Positions 8,287 through 18,796 are shown, counted from the stretch's first letter. The stretch is 64,000 bases of DNA from Clostridiales bacterium (GCA_029256575.1 JAQSXR010000002.1:136272-200271), one strand, 5' to 3'. Numbers and translations: made by a program. The notes: a model not told the origin generated them from the letters alone.

Positions 8287-8637
8287 TACGAGTGAATCGA
8301 TAAGCCGAGTTCTGTCGTGAATGGTCATCTATCTTGCCTTGGTGTCACCACCAAGTTCCAGCGACCTACCCTGAAGCACGGCGGGCAGCCGTATCGCTCC
8401 AAATTCGGTCTTGCTTCGGTGTGGGGTTTACATATGCCCCCTTTGTTACCAAAGGGGCGGGGAGCTCTTACCTCGCCGTTCCATCCTTACCTGATAATCA
8501 GGCGGTTTATTTCTGTTGCACTAGCCTTGGAGTCACCTCCACCAGACGTTATCTGGCACCCTGCCCTATGAAGCTCGGACTTTCCTCACATACGGCCTTT
8601 CGGCACTTGTATGTGCGACCATTTAATTTACTCGCAT
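8287..8637 (-). ncRNA. rnpB: RNase P RNA, bacterial class A
   Basis: Catalytic RNA of ribonuclease P, which removes 5' leaders from tRNA precursors. On the minus strand the universally conserved P4 5' strand GAGGAAAGTCC lies near 8577-8587, and the 3' conserved block containing ACAGAA and GGCTTAT lies near 8296-8313. The outer P1 helix can be seen as GCGAGT near the 5' end pairing with ACTCGT at the 3' end, which sets the ends approximately. The GGTGGAGGT and TAAACCCCA-type segments are also typical. Length about 350 nt. It is preceded by a clear promoter and followed by a terminator. Apparent protein frames across it are spurious. Confidence 0.95.
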
Positions 8638-8642
8638 TGCCT

Positions 8643-8671
8643 ATATTAGCATAAATCAAGTATTCATGCAA
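8643..8671 (-). promoter_or_regulatory. Promoter of rnpB
   Basis: Minus-strand -35 TTGCAT (8666-8671) and -10 TAATAT (8643-8648) with a 17-bp spacer. The predicted transcription start, about 8637, coincides with the first base region of P1 of the RNA. Confidence 0.75.
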
Positions 8672-8699
8672 GGAAGAAAATGTTCCATTTTGTTTTAGA

Positions 8700-10364
8700 T
8701 TAAACGGATAAAATGCTTCCTCCAATAAATTCACGAATAATTGAGTTATACGGTATATAATCATTACTTACACTTAGGGTATAGTCTAAAAACTTGAGTA
8801 ATCGAACTGCTTCTGAATAATACGGACTCGTTCTTGGTATTCCAAACAAAAGAGGTTCTGCATATAGTTTTAAGACTGCAATTTCATAAATTAATGCTGA
8901 ATTAAACATAGCTTCTGCTTCTTCTTGATAAGGAAATATATTGCTTCGTTCTCCTTTATTTACGGATGACCACATATTCAAAGTTTGCTCAGCCGATATC
9001 CCCCTATACTGGTTATCCCTTACTATTCTTCGAATCAATCTTCCATCCGTTGTCGATATTCGATTGTGTTCATCCACATTTAACTGTGTGAGTGCACTAA
9101 TATATACTTTAAATTTGCTTTCTTTCGGCAGTAAATATGTCATTTTATCATTTAACGCATGAATTCCTTCAATTACGAGTATGTCATTATCACCTAATTG
9201 CTTAAAATTACCTTTATACTCACGTTTTCCAGTCTTGAAGTTATAATTTGGTAATTCTACCCGTTTTCCTGCGAGTAAATCAACCATATCTTTATTAAAC
9301 CGTACCACATCAATCGCTTCTAAGCTTTCAAAATTAAAATTACCATTTTCATCGAGTGGAGTTTGATCTCGTGGTACAAAATAATCATCAATAGGGATTG
9401 GGTGAGGTTTAAGTCCATGAGTCTTTAACTGAATAGACAGTCTATGTGAGAAGGTAGTCTTACCAGATGAGGATGGGCCTGCTATAAGAATGATTTTCTT
9501 ATCATGTTGTTCCGCAATCTTATCCGCTATTAAAGCAATTTTCTTTTCTTGTAAAGCCTCTTGAATCAGGATTAATTCATTAATTTTACCTGCAGCGATT
9601 ACATTGTTTAGATCAGCTACCGTTGCTACATTCATCATAGATGCCCATCGAGATGCCTCTTTAAATACACTAAACAATTTATTATGTTCTACAAAAGGGG
9701 CTACTTCATTTGGTTTTTCAGATGTTGGGAACTGAATTACAAAACCTTCATCATACAGCACTAGCTCGAATTTATCAATATAGCTAGTATTAGGTACCAT
9801 GTATCCATAGAAATAATCAATATCACCATCTAATTCGTATACATTAACAGTAGATGATTTTCTATAGTTTAGAAGTTTTACTTTATCTGGCATTCCTCTT
9901 TCTTCGAATAAATTAATTGCTTCATCTGTCGAAAGTGTACTTTTATTATATGGGATCGCTTGGCTTATCATCTCTCTCATTCTAGCTTTTATATTTTGAA
10001 GGTCGTCCGCTGTCATCTTTCTAGCTAAATTCGTTTCACAATAATAGCCTTTACTAATTGAATATTGGATTATTGTCTTACTAATTTCTTCCCCAAGTAC
10101 ATCCTTTATTGCTTTTATAAGTAAAAATGTGCAACTTCTCTTGTACGTACGGGAACCATCACTAGTCCCAGTTGTTATAAATTCGATTGAACAAGATTTA
10201 TCAACCTTTTTCATTAATTCACAAAGTTTATTATTGATTTTAGCTAGGACTATCGGTTCATTATATTGTGCCTGAACTTCCTGAGAAATTTCTATTAATT
10301 TAGTCCCTTTTTCAAAAACTTTTTCTTGACCATTAATATTTATTGTAACTAAATTCATTTCCAA
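8700..10364 (-). CDS. Nucleoside (uridine) kinase with N-terminal TGS and ThrRS-like domains
   Basis: A 554-aa cytoplasmic protein. The N-terminal ~65 residues are a TGS-like domain. The middle resembles the threonyl-tRNA synthetase second additional domain (residues ~70-250). The C-terminal ~260 residues form a phosphoribulokinase/uridine kinase domain with Walker A AGPSSSGKTTFSHRL near 292 and the base-binding stretch DDYFVPRDQTP. This three-part layout is the clostridial 'nucleoside kinase' family, which probably phosphorylates uridine or a related nucleoside. The start is TTG at 10364, with GAGGGGG 8 nt upstream; an ATG two codons later is a weaker alternative. It lies upstream of rnpB in the same direction. 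Confidence 0.85.
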   Translation of the reverse strand: MEMNLVTININGQEKVFEKGTKLIEISQEVQAQYNEPIVLAKINNKLCELMKKVDKSCSIEFITTGTSDGSRTYKRSCTFLLIKAIKDVLGEEISKTIIQYSISKGYYCETNLARKMTADDLQNIKARMREMISQAIPYNKSTLSTDEAINLFEERGMPDKVKLLNYRKSSTVNVYELDGDIDYFYGYMVPNTSYIDKFELVLYDEGFVIQFPTSEKPNEVAPFVEHNKLFSVFKEASRWASMMNVATVADLNNVIAAGKINELILIQEALQEKKIALIADKIAEQHDKKIILIAGPSSSGKTTFSHRLSIQLKTHGLKPHPIPIDDYFVPRDQTPLDENGNFNFESLEAIDVVRFNKDMVDLLAGKRVELPNYNFKTGKREYKGNFKQLGDNDILVIEGIHALNDKMTYLLPKESKFKVYISALTQLNVDEHNRISTTDGRLIRRIVRDNQYRGISAEQTLNMWSSVNKGERSNIFPYQEEAEAMFNSALIYEIAVLKLYAEPLLFGIPRTSPYYSEAVRLLKFLDYTLSVSNDYIPYNSIIREFIGGSILSV

Positions 10365-10402
10365 AATATTTACCCCCTCATTATAATTAACATTAAAATA
10401 GC

Positions 10403-11185
10403 CTATATAAATTTATATGGTGAACTTTCACATGCTACTATTATTTCTATTCTGTTTTCAAAATTCTTATGAAGCATCTCATGAAATATATCAACACAAA
10501 ATTTTTCTGTTTCAAAATGCCCTGCATCTATTATAGCTAAATCTTGTTGAAGAGCATCAATTCCTTCATGATGATCGATATCTCCCGTAATTAATAAATC
10601 AGCTTTCTCTTTAATTGCGTATTGTATCATAGAACCTCCAGATCCTTGTGACATCGCAACTTTTGATATACTCTTGTCTAACTGCCCAAATACTTTAACT
10701 TCATTAACTCTAAGTCGACTCTTTACAAACTCAACATATTCTCCTAATAATACAGACTTTTCAAGATTTCCAACTTTTCCAAACCCTATATTATGTTCTT
10801 TATCAATAATTTCAAGAGCTTCTCCAGAAATATTTAGTAACTCGGAAACCCTATGCGTTAGCTTACACGCATCTAAATTCGTATGAATTGCATATACAGC
10901 GATGTTATTTGATATCAAATCAATTACTTTCTTACCAATAAAATCCTCATCTGTTATCTTCTTTATTTCGCTAAAAATAATAGGATGATGCGTTATTAGC
11001 ATATCAACATTTTCTTTTATTGCCTGATCAACAACATCATTAGTTGCATCCACAGCAAGCATAATCTTATTCACAATTTGCTTTCTTGAGCCTATTAATA
11101 ATCCAACATTATCCCACTTGCAAGCATATTTACTTGGAATCTCTGATTCAAGAAAATCAATAATTTCACCAACTATTAAAGGCAT
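10403..11185 (-). CDS. Nif3-like dinuclear metal centre protein (DUF34/YqfO family)
   Basis: A 260-aa cytoplasmic protein of the NIF3/YbgI family, whose members are hexameric rings with a two-metal site. Metal-ligand signatures are visible: THHPIIF (two His, residues ~65-71), an Asp in TNLDAC near 103, and the C-terminal DAGHFETE with His and Glu near 218-223. A central glycine motif QGSGG (near 177) is typical. This is the short form, without the inserted PII-like domain present in Bacillus YqfO. The biochemical role is unsettled; a GTP cyclohydrolase-like or metal-insertion role has been proposed for the family. It overlaps the upstream trmK by 10 bp, an arrangement common in Firmicutes. 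Confidence 0.88.
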   Translation of the reverse strand: MPLIVGEIIDFLESEIPSKYACKWDNVGLLIGSRKQIVNKIMLAVDATNDVVDQAIKENVDMLITHHPIIFSEIKKITDEDFIGKKVIDLISNNIAVYAIHTNLDACKLTHRVSELLNISGEALEIIDKEHNIGFGKVGNLEKSVLLGEYVEFVKSRLRVNEVKVFGQLDKSISKVAMSQGSGGSMIQYAIKEKADLLITGDIDHHEGIDALQQDLAIIDAGHFETEKFCVDIFHEMLHKNFENRIEIIVACESSPYKFI

Positions 11186-11865
11186 GCAAGCACCTCCTCT
11201 ATTATTTGAAGGTCTAAATTTATCTCATTTATTCTTTGAAATGTTTTATTGGTTTCTCTACCTTGTAAAGCTGTTAATATATTCTCTAATTTACTCTTCT
11301 TCTTAAGTAATTCTGTTACTAATATTTCATTTTTTTGATCAATTAAGATTTTCCCATATAAGTACTCTGCTTCAGTTTCATATTTTTGTTCACCTTTTGT
11401 TGCAACTATAATATTATAGTTTTTATCTTCGTCAATTAATATTTCTTCTCCTTCAATTTTATAACCTAATTCATGTACCTTATGTCGCACTAAACCAATT
11501 TCGGATTGGGGTTGTAATATCAGCTTAACATTATTGCTTAATATATGATTGCCATTTTCTAGAATTTTATTAACTAATAAACCACCCATTCCTGCGATAA
11601 TTATCGTATCCACTTCATTCGGAGCTAATTTTTCTAATCCATCGGACAATCTAGTTTCTATTTTATCTACAAACTGATACTTTTGAATATTTCTTTTTGC
11701 TATTTCAATAGGCCCTTTTCTTACATCCATAGCTAACGCATATTCAACTATATTATTTAACATTAAATAAATTGGTATGTATGCATGATCGGTTCCGATA
11801 TCCGCTACTCTAGCCCCTTTATCTACTTTACTAGCTACTTTTTCTAATCTATATGATATATCCAT
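11176..11865 (-). CDS. trmK: tRNA (adenine(22)-N(1))-methyltransferase TrmK
   Basis: A 229-aa class I SAM-dependent methyltransferase that makes m1A22 in tRNA. Motif I is ADIGTDHAYIP (residues 20-30), with the DH signature specific to the TrmK/YqfN family. Motif IV is IIAGMGG near 92. The last ~60 residues form the helical, Lys/Glu-rich coiled-coil tail seen in TrmK. The order rpoD, trmK, nif3-like is the conserved Firmicute arrangement, which supports the call. GGAAGG lies 8 nt upstream of the ATG. Confidence 0.9.
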   Translation of the reverse strand: MDISYRLEKVASKVDKGARVADIGTDHAYIPIYLMLNNIVEYALAMDVRKGPIEIAKRNIQKYQFVDKIETRLSDGLEKLAPNEVDTIIIAGMGGLLVNKILENGNHILSNNVKLILQPQSEIGLVRHKVHELGYKIEGEEILIDEDKNYNIIVATKGEQKYETEAEYLYGKILIDQKNEILVTELLKKKSKLENILTALQGRETNKTFQRINEINLDLQIIEEVLACL

Positions 11866-11879
11866 TTGTCTTCCTTCCC

Positions 11880-11916
11880 AAAAAGGGCTATCTCAAAAAT
11901 ATTAGAGATAACCCTT
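11880..11916 (-). terminator. Terminator after rpoD
   Basis: AGGGCTATCTC (11884-11894) pairs with GAGATAACCCT (11905-11915), one mismatch, followed by five Ts on the minus strand. It separates rpoD from trmK, so trmK expression would need read-through or its own promoter. Confidence 0.75.
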
Positions 11917-11927
11917 TCGCTTATATT

Positions 11928-13049
11928 TTATTCTAAGTAATCCTTTAATTTTCTACTTCTACTTGGATGTCTAAGTTTTCTAAGAGCTTTCGCTTCAATT
12001 TGCCTGATTCTTTCTCTTGTTACATTAAACTCCTTACCAACTTCTTCAAGTGTTCTTGCACGTCCATCATCCAAACCAAAACGTAGTCTTAATACTTTTT
12101 GTTCTCTATCTGTAAGGGTATCTAAGACTTCCATTAATTGTTCTTTGAGTAATGTGAATGCGGCTGCATCTGCTGGTACAGGTACATTTTCATCTTGAAT
12201 AAAATCACCTAAATGGCTATCTTCTTCTTCACCAATCGGAGTTTCTAAAGAAACCGGCTCTTGTGATATCTTAAGTATCTCTCTTACTCTCTCAACTGGC
12301 ATATCAAGTTCTTTTGCAATTTCTTCAGGGGAAGGTTCTCTACCTAATTCTTGTAATAGTTGTCTTGATACTCTTATTAATTTATTAATCGTTTCCACCA
12401 TATGAACTGGAATTCTAATTGTTCTTGCTTGATCGGCTATCGCTCTAGTAATTGCTTGTCTAATCCACCAAGTTGCATAAGTACTAAACTTAAAACCTTT
12501 TTTATAATCAAACTTCTCAACTGCTTTTATTAAACCTAAATTACCTTCTTGAATAAGATCTAGGAATAGCATGCCTCTACCCACATATCTCTTTGCTATA
12601 CTTACAACTAATCGTAAATTGGCTTCTGCAAGACGTTTCTTCGCTTCTTTATCTCCATTTTCCATTCTAAGTGCTAATACAATTTCTTCGTCCGCATTTA
12701 AAAGTGGAACTTTACCAATTTCTTTTAAGTACATTCTAACTGGATCCTCGATGCTGATTCCTTCTGGAATACTAAGATCTAATTCACGTACATTTGTATT
12801 TTCGATTTCATCATCATCTTCAAAGATTTCATTTTCTACTAAAAGTCCTTCTTCAGTTGCGCCACCAAGTATATCTACATTATTTCCTTCTAAGTACTCA
12901 AAAATCTTCTCAATCTGCTCTGATTCGAGTTCGAATTCGATAAAATGTTCAAGAATTTCTTTATATTCTAGTACATTCTTCTTCTTCTTTGCAATCCCTA
13001 GCAGATCAACCAGTTTTTCATTAAATCTTTGCATGCTATCTTCCATCAT
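11928..13049 (-). CDS. rpoD: RNA polymerase primary sigma factor RpoD (SigA)
   Basis: Housekeeping sigma factor, 373 aa, close to the usual Firmicute length. Region 1.1 occupies the N-terminal ~100 residues and is acidic. Region 1.2 starts [11 protein letters not shown]; region 2 has [29 protein letters not shown] split across 2.1-2.2, with the -10-reading [17 protein letters not shown] in 2.3-2.4. Region 3 has [13 protein letters not shown]; region 4.2 has the helix-turn-helix [21 protein letters not shown]. It directly follows dnaG (32 bp gap), the classic macromolecular synthesis operon order. Confidence 0.98.
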   Translation of the reverse strand: MMEDSMQRFNEKLVDLLGIAKKKKNVLEYKEILEHFIEFELESEQIEKIFEYLEGNNVDILGGATEEGLLVENEIFEDDDEIENTNVRELDLSIPEGISIEDPVRMYLKEIGKVPLLNADEEIVLALRMENGDKEAKKRLAEANLRLVVSIAKRYVGRGMLFLDLIQEGNLGLIKAVEKFDYKKGFKFSTYATWWIRQAITRAIADQARTIRIPVHMVETINKLIRVSRQLLQELGREPSPEEIAKELDMPVERVREILKISQEPVSLETPIGEEEDSHLGDFIQDENVPVPADAAAFTLLKEQLMEVLDTLTDREQKVLRLRFGLDDGRARTLEEVGKEFNVTRERIRQIEAKALRKLRHPSRSRKLKDYLE

Positions 13050-13081
13050 TATTATTCATCCTTCCATTTCTCACTAGTATT

Positions 13082-14854
13082 TTAACCATCAATAAGAGAA
13101 ATATGCAATTTTTGTAATTTCGCTTGTTCTTTTATAAGTATTTGTAACTCATCCAGCTCCTGAATATTCCTACTCATAACATCTAAACTGTATTTTTTAA
13201 TTCGTTTAACTGTTTCATTAACAGCTTTTTCATATTCAGAAGGGGTTATGTTTTCTTTCACCTCAGCACTAAATATTCCTGCAATTTTCCTTTGATCTTC
13301 AACCTCTTCAAATTGATTAATTATTTTAGCTGGTTGAACTTTTCCATCCAACTCATACTGTTCATAAACCATTTTTGCAACTTTATTATAAAGTTCATCT
13401 TTAAAATCTTGTGGTTGAATAATTTGTTTTACTTTGTTAAATAAATTTATATCATCTATAAGCCAAGTTAATAATATTTTTTGAGCTCTTAAAACAACAT
13501 CTTCTCTATCTTTTTTGTTTATTCGCTCTGTGCTAGTTTGCGTATGTTTTTCGGACACAAGACCTTGCCTAGCACCAATTTTATTAACTAAATCTAGTAA
13601 ATTTTGTTTGTTAACATTATATTTAGCAGCTACTGCCTCAATATAATTATCTCTTTCTATTCCAGTAGTAAGGATGGAGATTCGCTCTCCGACCTTATTT
13701 AAGAAATTTGTTTTACTCTCTGGATCTTTCATATTCGTGTTACTTTCCATAACTTCAATCTCAAACATAATACTTGTCGTAGCTTCATTTATCCTTTGTT
13801 CAAACGCATCTGCTCCCTCTGCTTTAATAAAATCATCCGGATCTTTGTATGGTTTTAAATTTAGGACCTTGACAGCAATATCTACTTCCTTTAAAATTGG
13901 AATTGCTCGAAGGGTTGCTTTTCTTCCAGCTTCATCACTATCATAGGTTAGATATACGAGATCCGTATATCGTTTTAGTAGAGATGCTTGCTGTGGAGTA
14001 AATGCTGTTCCGAGTGACGCTACTGCATTATTAAAACCTGCTTGATGAAGTGCTATGACGTCCATGTAGCCTTCACAAACCAATAAATAAGGTTTCCTAG
14101 AAGTTCTTGCTATATTCAAGGCGTATAGATTTCGACTTTTATCGAATAGTTTAGTCTCAGGTGAATTTAGATATTTGGGCATTCCATCACCCAATACCCT
14201 ACCACCAAATGCTATAACTCTTCCATGAACATCAAAAATAGGAAACATTGCCCTACTCCAAAACTTATCATATGCACCATTTTTCTCATCAAATGCAATA
14301 AGACCAGATTCTTTTAGAATAGTGTCTTGATAACCCTGCTTTTTCAAGTATGCGTATAGTCCGCCAGAATATACATTCGCGTACCCTAAACCGAATTTTT
14401 TTCTTGTTTCTTCGGTTATTCCTCTGTTATCAAAATACCGAAGGGCAGCCTCACCTTGTGTAGAGGTAAGATTATAGTAATAAAATTTTGCGGCTTGCTT
14501 ATATATTTCTAAAAGATTATGTTTCAGATCATTTTGCATCTTAGTCTCTTTCGAAGCCTCCCCTTCAGGAAGTTCGATATTGACTCTAGCTGCTAACATC
14601 TTTATTGCCTCAACAAAGGAAAAATTCTCATACTCCATAATAAACGTAATAACATTGCCTCCTGCACCACATCCAAAGCAATGATACATTTGCTTATCTT
14701 TGCTTACTACGAATGAGGGTGATTTCTCACTATGAAACGGGCATAATCCAACGTATGAATTACTTCTTTTCTTTAACGTAACATATGGTGATATTACATC
14801 GACAACATCATTTTGTGTGCGTATCTCTTCAATTAAATCATCGGAGTAAAACAT
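13082..14854 (-). CDS. dnaG: DNA primase DnaG
   Basis: Synthesises RNA primers at the replication fork. The N-terminal zinc-ribbon CPFHSEKSPSF...YHCFGCGAGG is at residues ~34-62. The TOPRIM catalytic domain follows, with the VCEGYMDVIAL Glu near 262 and the DSDEAG Asp pair near 305. The C-terminal ~200 residues are the DnaB helicase-binding region. The ATG at 14854, about 590 aa, is chosen because AAGGAG sits 6 nt upstream; a TTG at 14875 lies upstream of this site and is unlikely. It is followed by rpoD. Confidence 0.97.
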   Translation of the reverse strand: MFYSDDLIEEIRTQNDVVDVISPYVTLKKRSNSYVGLCPFHSEKSPSFVVSKDKQMYHCFGCGAGGNVITFIMEYENFSFVEAIKMLAARVNIELPEGEASKETKMQNDLKHNLLEIYKQAAKFYYYNLTSTQGEAALRYFDNRGITEETRKKFGLGYANVYSGGLYAYLKKQGYQDTILKESGLIAFDEKNGAYDKFWSRAMFPIFDVHGRVIAFGGRVLGDGMPKYLNSPETKLFDKSRNLYALNIARTSRKPYLLVCEGYMDVIALHQAGFNNAVASLGTAFTPQQASLLKRYTDLVYLTYDSDEAGRKATLRAIPILKEVDIAVKVLNLKPYKDPDDFIKAEGADAFEQRINEATTSIMFEIEVMESNTNMKDPESKTNFLNKVGERISILTTGIERDNYIEAVAAKYNVNKQNLLDLVNKIGARQGLVSEKHTQTSTERINKKDREDVVLRAQKILLTWLIDDINLFNKVKQIIQPQDFKDELYNKVAKMVYEQYELDGKVQPAKIINQFEEVEDQRKIAGIFSAEVKENITPSEYEKAVNETVKRIKKYSLDVMSRNIQELDELQILIKEQAKLQKLHISLIDG

Positions 14855-14973
14855 TCCGTTCTCCTTCCCTAGCAATTCTAAATATTAATATTATATATTT
14901 ATTTTAAAAATTTATTAATATTTTTACTTGAATTCTAATTACCATTTTATATTATTGACAAATTATCAGTTTT

Positions 14974-15978
14974 TTATATTTTCCAAGCTCTTGGTATAAA
15001 ATACTCTTCGAATTTAGATATTGCATATCGATCTGTCATACCTGCAATATAGTCACAAATTACTCGTTCTGATTCTTCCCCGTTTTTGATCATTTCACTA
15101 TATTCTTCTGGCATTTTCCCTGGTTCTTTCACATACACGTCAAATAAATTTCTCAAAACATTTTGTGCTTTTTGTTCTTGATCTTTTGCTTTTGAATTTG
15201 CATATACATTTTTGAACATAAATTTCCTTAGTCCAGCCATTGCAGCTTCAACATCTTTAGACATAATTATATCGGGTTGTTCATAACTATTTCTTACGAT
15301 ATCGTGCACCAAAGTATTTAATCTTATACGAGTCGTTGCACCTAATATGTCCGTGTACTCAGTAGGTATATCTTCTTCACATAGTATCTTACCTCTTAAT
15401 GCATCATCGATATCATGATTAATATATGCAATTTTATCTGATAATCGTACAATCTTACCTTCTAATGTAGAAGGCATGCTACTTGTTGTATGATTTCTAA
15501 TTCCGTCTATTGTCTCAAGAGTTAGATTTAAACCTGTTCCTTTATTCTCTAACTTCTCAACAACTCTTACACTTTGTTCATAATGTTTAAATCCAAACGA
15601 ACACATTTCATTCAATACGGATTCACCAGCATGACCAAAAGGAGTATGTCCTAAATCATGTCCTAACGCCGCTGCTTCCACTAAATCTTCATTTAATCTT
15701 AGTGCTCTTGCTATCGTTCTTGCTATTTGTGACACCTCAAGTGTATGTGTAAGTCTGGTTCTATAATGATCTCCCTCAGGAGATAAAAAAACTTGTGTTT
15801 TATGTTTTAATCTTCTAAATGCTTTGCAATGTAAAACTCTATCTCTATCTCTTTGAAATTCTGTTCTCATATCACAGGGCGGTTCTTCAATCTTTCGTCC
15901 ACGCGTATCCATACTTAATTTCGCATATTCAGAAAGCCTAATTTTCTCGAATTCTTCTTGCATTTGCTTAATCTTCAT
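14974..15978 (-). CDS. dgt: dGTP triphosphohydrolase-like HD-domain protein
   Basis: A 334-aa HD-domain enzyme of the dNTP triphosphohydrolase family, which cleaves dGTP (or other dNTPs) to the deoxynucleoside and triphosphate. The HD metal-binding set is visible: RTRLTHTLEVSQIAR (first His), GHDLGHTPFGHAGE (His-Asp pair) and an Asp in KIAYINHDIDD. An N-terminal DRVLHCKAFRRLKHKTQVF motif is characteristic of the subfamily. It is located directly upstream of dnaG, a frequent neighbour in clostridia. The ATG at 15978 is preferred over a GTG at 15987, since AAAGGAGT overlaps the latter. Confidence 0.9.
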   Translation of the reverse strand: MKIKQMQEEFEKIRLSEYAKLSMDTRGRKIEEPPCDMRTEFQRDRDRVLHCKAFRRLKHKTQVFLSPEGDHYRTRLTHTLEVSQIARTIARALRLNEDLVEAAALGHDLGHTPFGHAGESVLNEMCSFGFKHYEQSVRVVEKLENKGTGLNLTLETIDGIRNHTTSSMPSTLEGKIVRLSDKIAYINHDIDDALRGKILCEEDIPTEYTDILGATTRIRLNTLVHDIVRNSYEQPDIIMSKDVEAAMAGLRKFMFKNVYANSKAKDQEQKAQNVLRNLFDVYVKEPGKMPEEYSEMIKNGEESERVICDYIAGMTDRYAISKFEEYFIPRAWKI

Positions 15979-16077
15979 AATAGACACTCCTTTATAAAAT
16001 AGATGGATAATCGAATCATAACTTCATATAATAGTATTATACGACAACATTTTAATTTTTCCTTTTTATTTTTTTAA

Positions 16078-16107
16078 TTTAACTTGCGTTTTTGATTTTT
16101 ATATAAT
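16078..16107 (+). promoter_or_regulatory. Probable promoter of the THF riboswitch/folT unit
   Basis: -10 TATAAT at 16102-16107. A weak -35 (TTTAAC, 16078-16083) lies 18 bp upstream. Transcription would begin a few bases before the riboswitch aptamer. Confidence 0.45.
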
Positions 16108-16123
16108 ATTATTACTTTGTTGT

Positions 16124-16222
16124 GACAGAGTAGATAGAACGCGTTAAGTGTCATAGGACGGGAAGTTGCCTATGAACGAAGAATCACTTATGATTCGCGG
16201 TTTTCTATCGCATCCGCTGTTA
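16124..16222 (+). promoter_or_regulatory. Tetrahydrofolate (THF) riboswitch aptamer
   Basis: The sequence contains the THF-I aptamer hallmarks in order: GTAGATAG, AACGCGTTAAGTG, a hairpin CATAGG/CCTATG, ACGAAGAATCACTTATGATTCGCGG, then the matching TTCTATC strand and the conserved GCATCCGCT. Closing pairs ACAG/CTGT and GATAGAA/TTCTATC form the outer stems. It lies directly upstream of a folate transporter gene, the expected target. This is a visual consensus match, not a covariance-model score. Confidence 0.9.
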
Positions 16223-16250
16223 TGGAAAAAAACTACATATCTATATTAGT

Positions 16251-16293
16251 TTCTTTCTTTAGTGAGCGGCTTTATTACAAACTAAAGAGAGGA
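16251..16293 (+). promoter_or_regulatory. SD-sequestering hairpin: expression platform of the THF riboswitch
   Basis: TTCTTTCTTTAGT (16251-16263) can pair with ACTAAAGAGAGGA (16281-16293), which contains the ribosome site of folT. The loop carries AGCGG (16265-16269), complementary to CCGCT (16214-16218) in the aptamer 3' strand, giving a plausible exclusive alternative fold. This suggests translational control. Confidence 0.6.
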
Positions 16294-16301
16294 TGATCAA
16301 A

Positions 16302-17096
16302 ATGAAAACACTTCACAACCAGAAACGTTTTTCTATTTCAAATCTTACTTTAGCAGGACTATTTATTGCCATTGCAGTGGTACTAAAGTCATATCTTGCT
16401 ATCAATCTTTCCTTCACTCGTATTAGCTTAGCTTGGGTTTCAATTATGACAATTGGAATACTGCTAGGTCCTGTTATTGGGGGTATAAGTGGTGCAATTG
16501 CAGATATTATTGGATTTATAATATTTCCAACTGGCCCCTATTTCCTTGGATTTACAGTTGCATACGCATTTGTTGGAATTATCCCAGGGTTATTAAAAAA
16601 AGTTGTTTTACAATCAAAAAGTATTTATTTTTTCCTATTCAATTCTGCTGCAGTTATCGTTTTATTCGTAGCATCTGTTTGGGCGCTGTTTCACAAAAAT
16701 GAACTTATTTTGGAAAATGGTACAATTCAATTCAATACTAATTTTTTCTTAAAGGTTGATCCAAAGTATATTGAGATTTCATTCATATACTATATACTAA
16801 TTGCAGTTGTTTTATTACTTTTAATACTTCTTCCGATATTTTTAGAAAAAGTTTTAAAAAATAATCAGTTTATCTTTCCGTTTGCAAGATTACTATTTAT
16901 GGTAACAATAACTTGTATTATTTGCTCACTTGTAATCGATACCTGGTCTGTATCCAAGATAACTGGATTACCAATATTGGTTTTACTTCCAAAAAGAATT
17001 TTTGTCAATTTTATAAGTATCCCAATATATGCGTATTTAGTGGCAGTTTTATTAACAACATTAAATAAATATATAGTAAAAAACGAAAACAAATAA
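16302..17096 (+). CDS. folT: Folate ECF transporter S component (FolT-like)
   Basis: A ~264-aa integral membrane protein, the substrate-binding subunit of an energy-coupling-factor transporter. The N-terminal half is the typical S-component fold: a cytoplasmic leader, TM1 LTLAGLFIAIAVVL, RISLAW, the GPVIGGISGAIADIIGF stretch and GPYFLGFTVAYAFVG, as in FolT and other CblT/ThiT relatives. An insertion of about 80 residues, between roughly 115 and 195, makes it longer than usual S components (170-200 aa). Folate specificity is inferred mainly from the THF riboswitch upstream. The energising EcfA/T module is not in this window. The second ATG (16302) is chosen for its 9-nt spacing to GAGAGG. Confidence 0.88.
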   Translation: MKTLHNQKRFSISNLTLAGLFIAIAVVLKSYLAINLSFTRISLAWVSIMTIGILLGPVIGGISGAIADIIGFIIFPTGPYFLGFTVAYAFVGIIPGLLKKVVLQSKSIYFFLFNSAAVIVLFVASVWALFHKNELILENGTIQFNTNFFLKVDPKYIEISFIYYILIAVVLLLLILLPIFLEKVLKNNQFIFPFARLLFMVTITCIICSLVIDTWSVSKITGLPILVLLPKRIFVNFISIPIYAYLVAVLLTTLNKYIVKNENK

Positions 17097-17162
17097 TTAA
17101 ATCTGTTATCAACTCAATTAATTAATCTTTAATATTTTTCCTTTTTATGGTATACTATTGCT

Positions 17163-17202
17163 AACTAAAAAAATATTAGAATAGTATACTTTTTTTTAGT
17201 TA
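17163..17202. terminator. AT-rich inverted repeat after folT, weak terminator candidate
   Basis: AACTAAAAAAA pairs with TTTTTTTTAGTT, with GTATAC-like sequence inside. T-runs are present, but the stem is almost entirely A/T, so termination is uncertain. Confidence 0.35.
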
Positions 17203-17208
17203 TTATTA

Positions 17209-17239
17209 TTGAATTTTTATTTTTTAATTTGCGTATAAT
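17209..17239 (+). promoter_or_regulatory. Possible promoter of eno
   Basis: -35 TTGAAT (17209-17214) and -10 TATAAT (17234-17239), spacer 19 bp, about 40 bp upstream of the enolase start, which has a strong TAGGAGG site. Confidence 0.4.
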
Positions 17240-17264
17240 AACCTACAAATTAATCAAAAAATGA

Positions 17265-18563
<1,299 letters not shown>

Positions 18564-18567
18564 GAAG

Positions 18568-18606
18568 TTCAAATAAATACGATTTCAAATAAATACGATT
18601 TCAAAT
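18568..18606. repeat. 16-bp tandem repeat after eno
   Basis: TTCAAATAAATACGAT occurs twice in tandem (18568-18583, 18584-18599) with a partial third copy. An outer AGTTCAAAT/ATTTGAACT inverted repeat frames it (18566-18619). Confidence 0.8.
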
Positions 18607-18632
18607 GAACATTTGAACTATATAGTCAAAAT

Positions 18633-18675
18633 AAAAATTCGCTATACAACTTACCCTTGTATAGCGAATTTTTAT
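18633..18675 (+). terminator. Terminator of eno
   Basis: A perfect stem: AATTCGCTATACAA pairs with TTGTATAGCGAATT, 7-nt loop, followed by a T-rich stretch. The sequence is symmetrical enough to act in both directions. Confidence 0.88.
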
Positions 18676-18700
18676 TCTAATTATATTCTATGATTCAAAC

Positions 18701-18780
18701 AAAAAAGTAGCCTATTAAATTTACTTCTCAATGAATATAGCTATTAACATTGAAAAATATATTCAAATGACTACTTTTTT
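18701..18780. terminator. Large nested inverted repeat, terminator of the rubrerythrin-like gene
   Basis: AAAAAAGTAG (18701-18710) pairs with CTACTTTTTT (18771-18780), with inner CAATG/CATTG and TGAATATA/TATATTCA pairings. It lies just after the minus-strand gene ending at 18797 and provides T-runs on both sides. Confidence 0.55.
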
Positions 18781-18796
18781 CTTATGTATATTGGAT

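Noticed and set aside
8317-8764. Open reading frames on both strands across this stretch
   Set aside because: They lie over the RNase P RNA and its promoter; conserved P4 and P1 pairings explain the sequence.
12571-13077. A 168-codon plus-strand frame opposite rpoD
   Set aside because: Antisense shadow of a highly conserved sigma factor gene; Ser/Phe-rich low-complexity translation.
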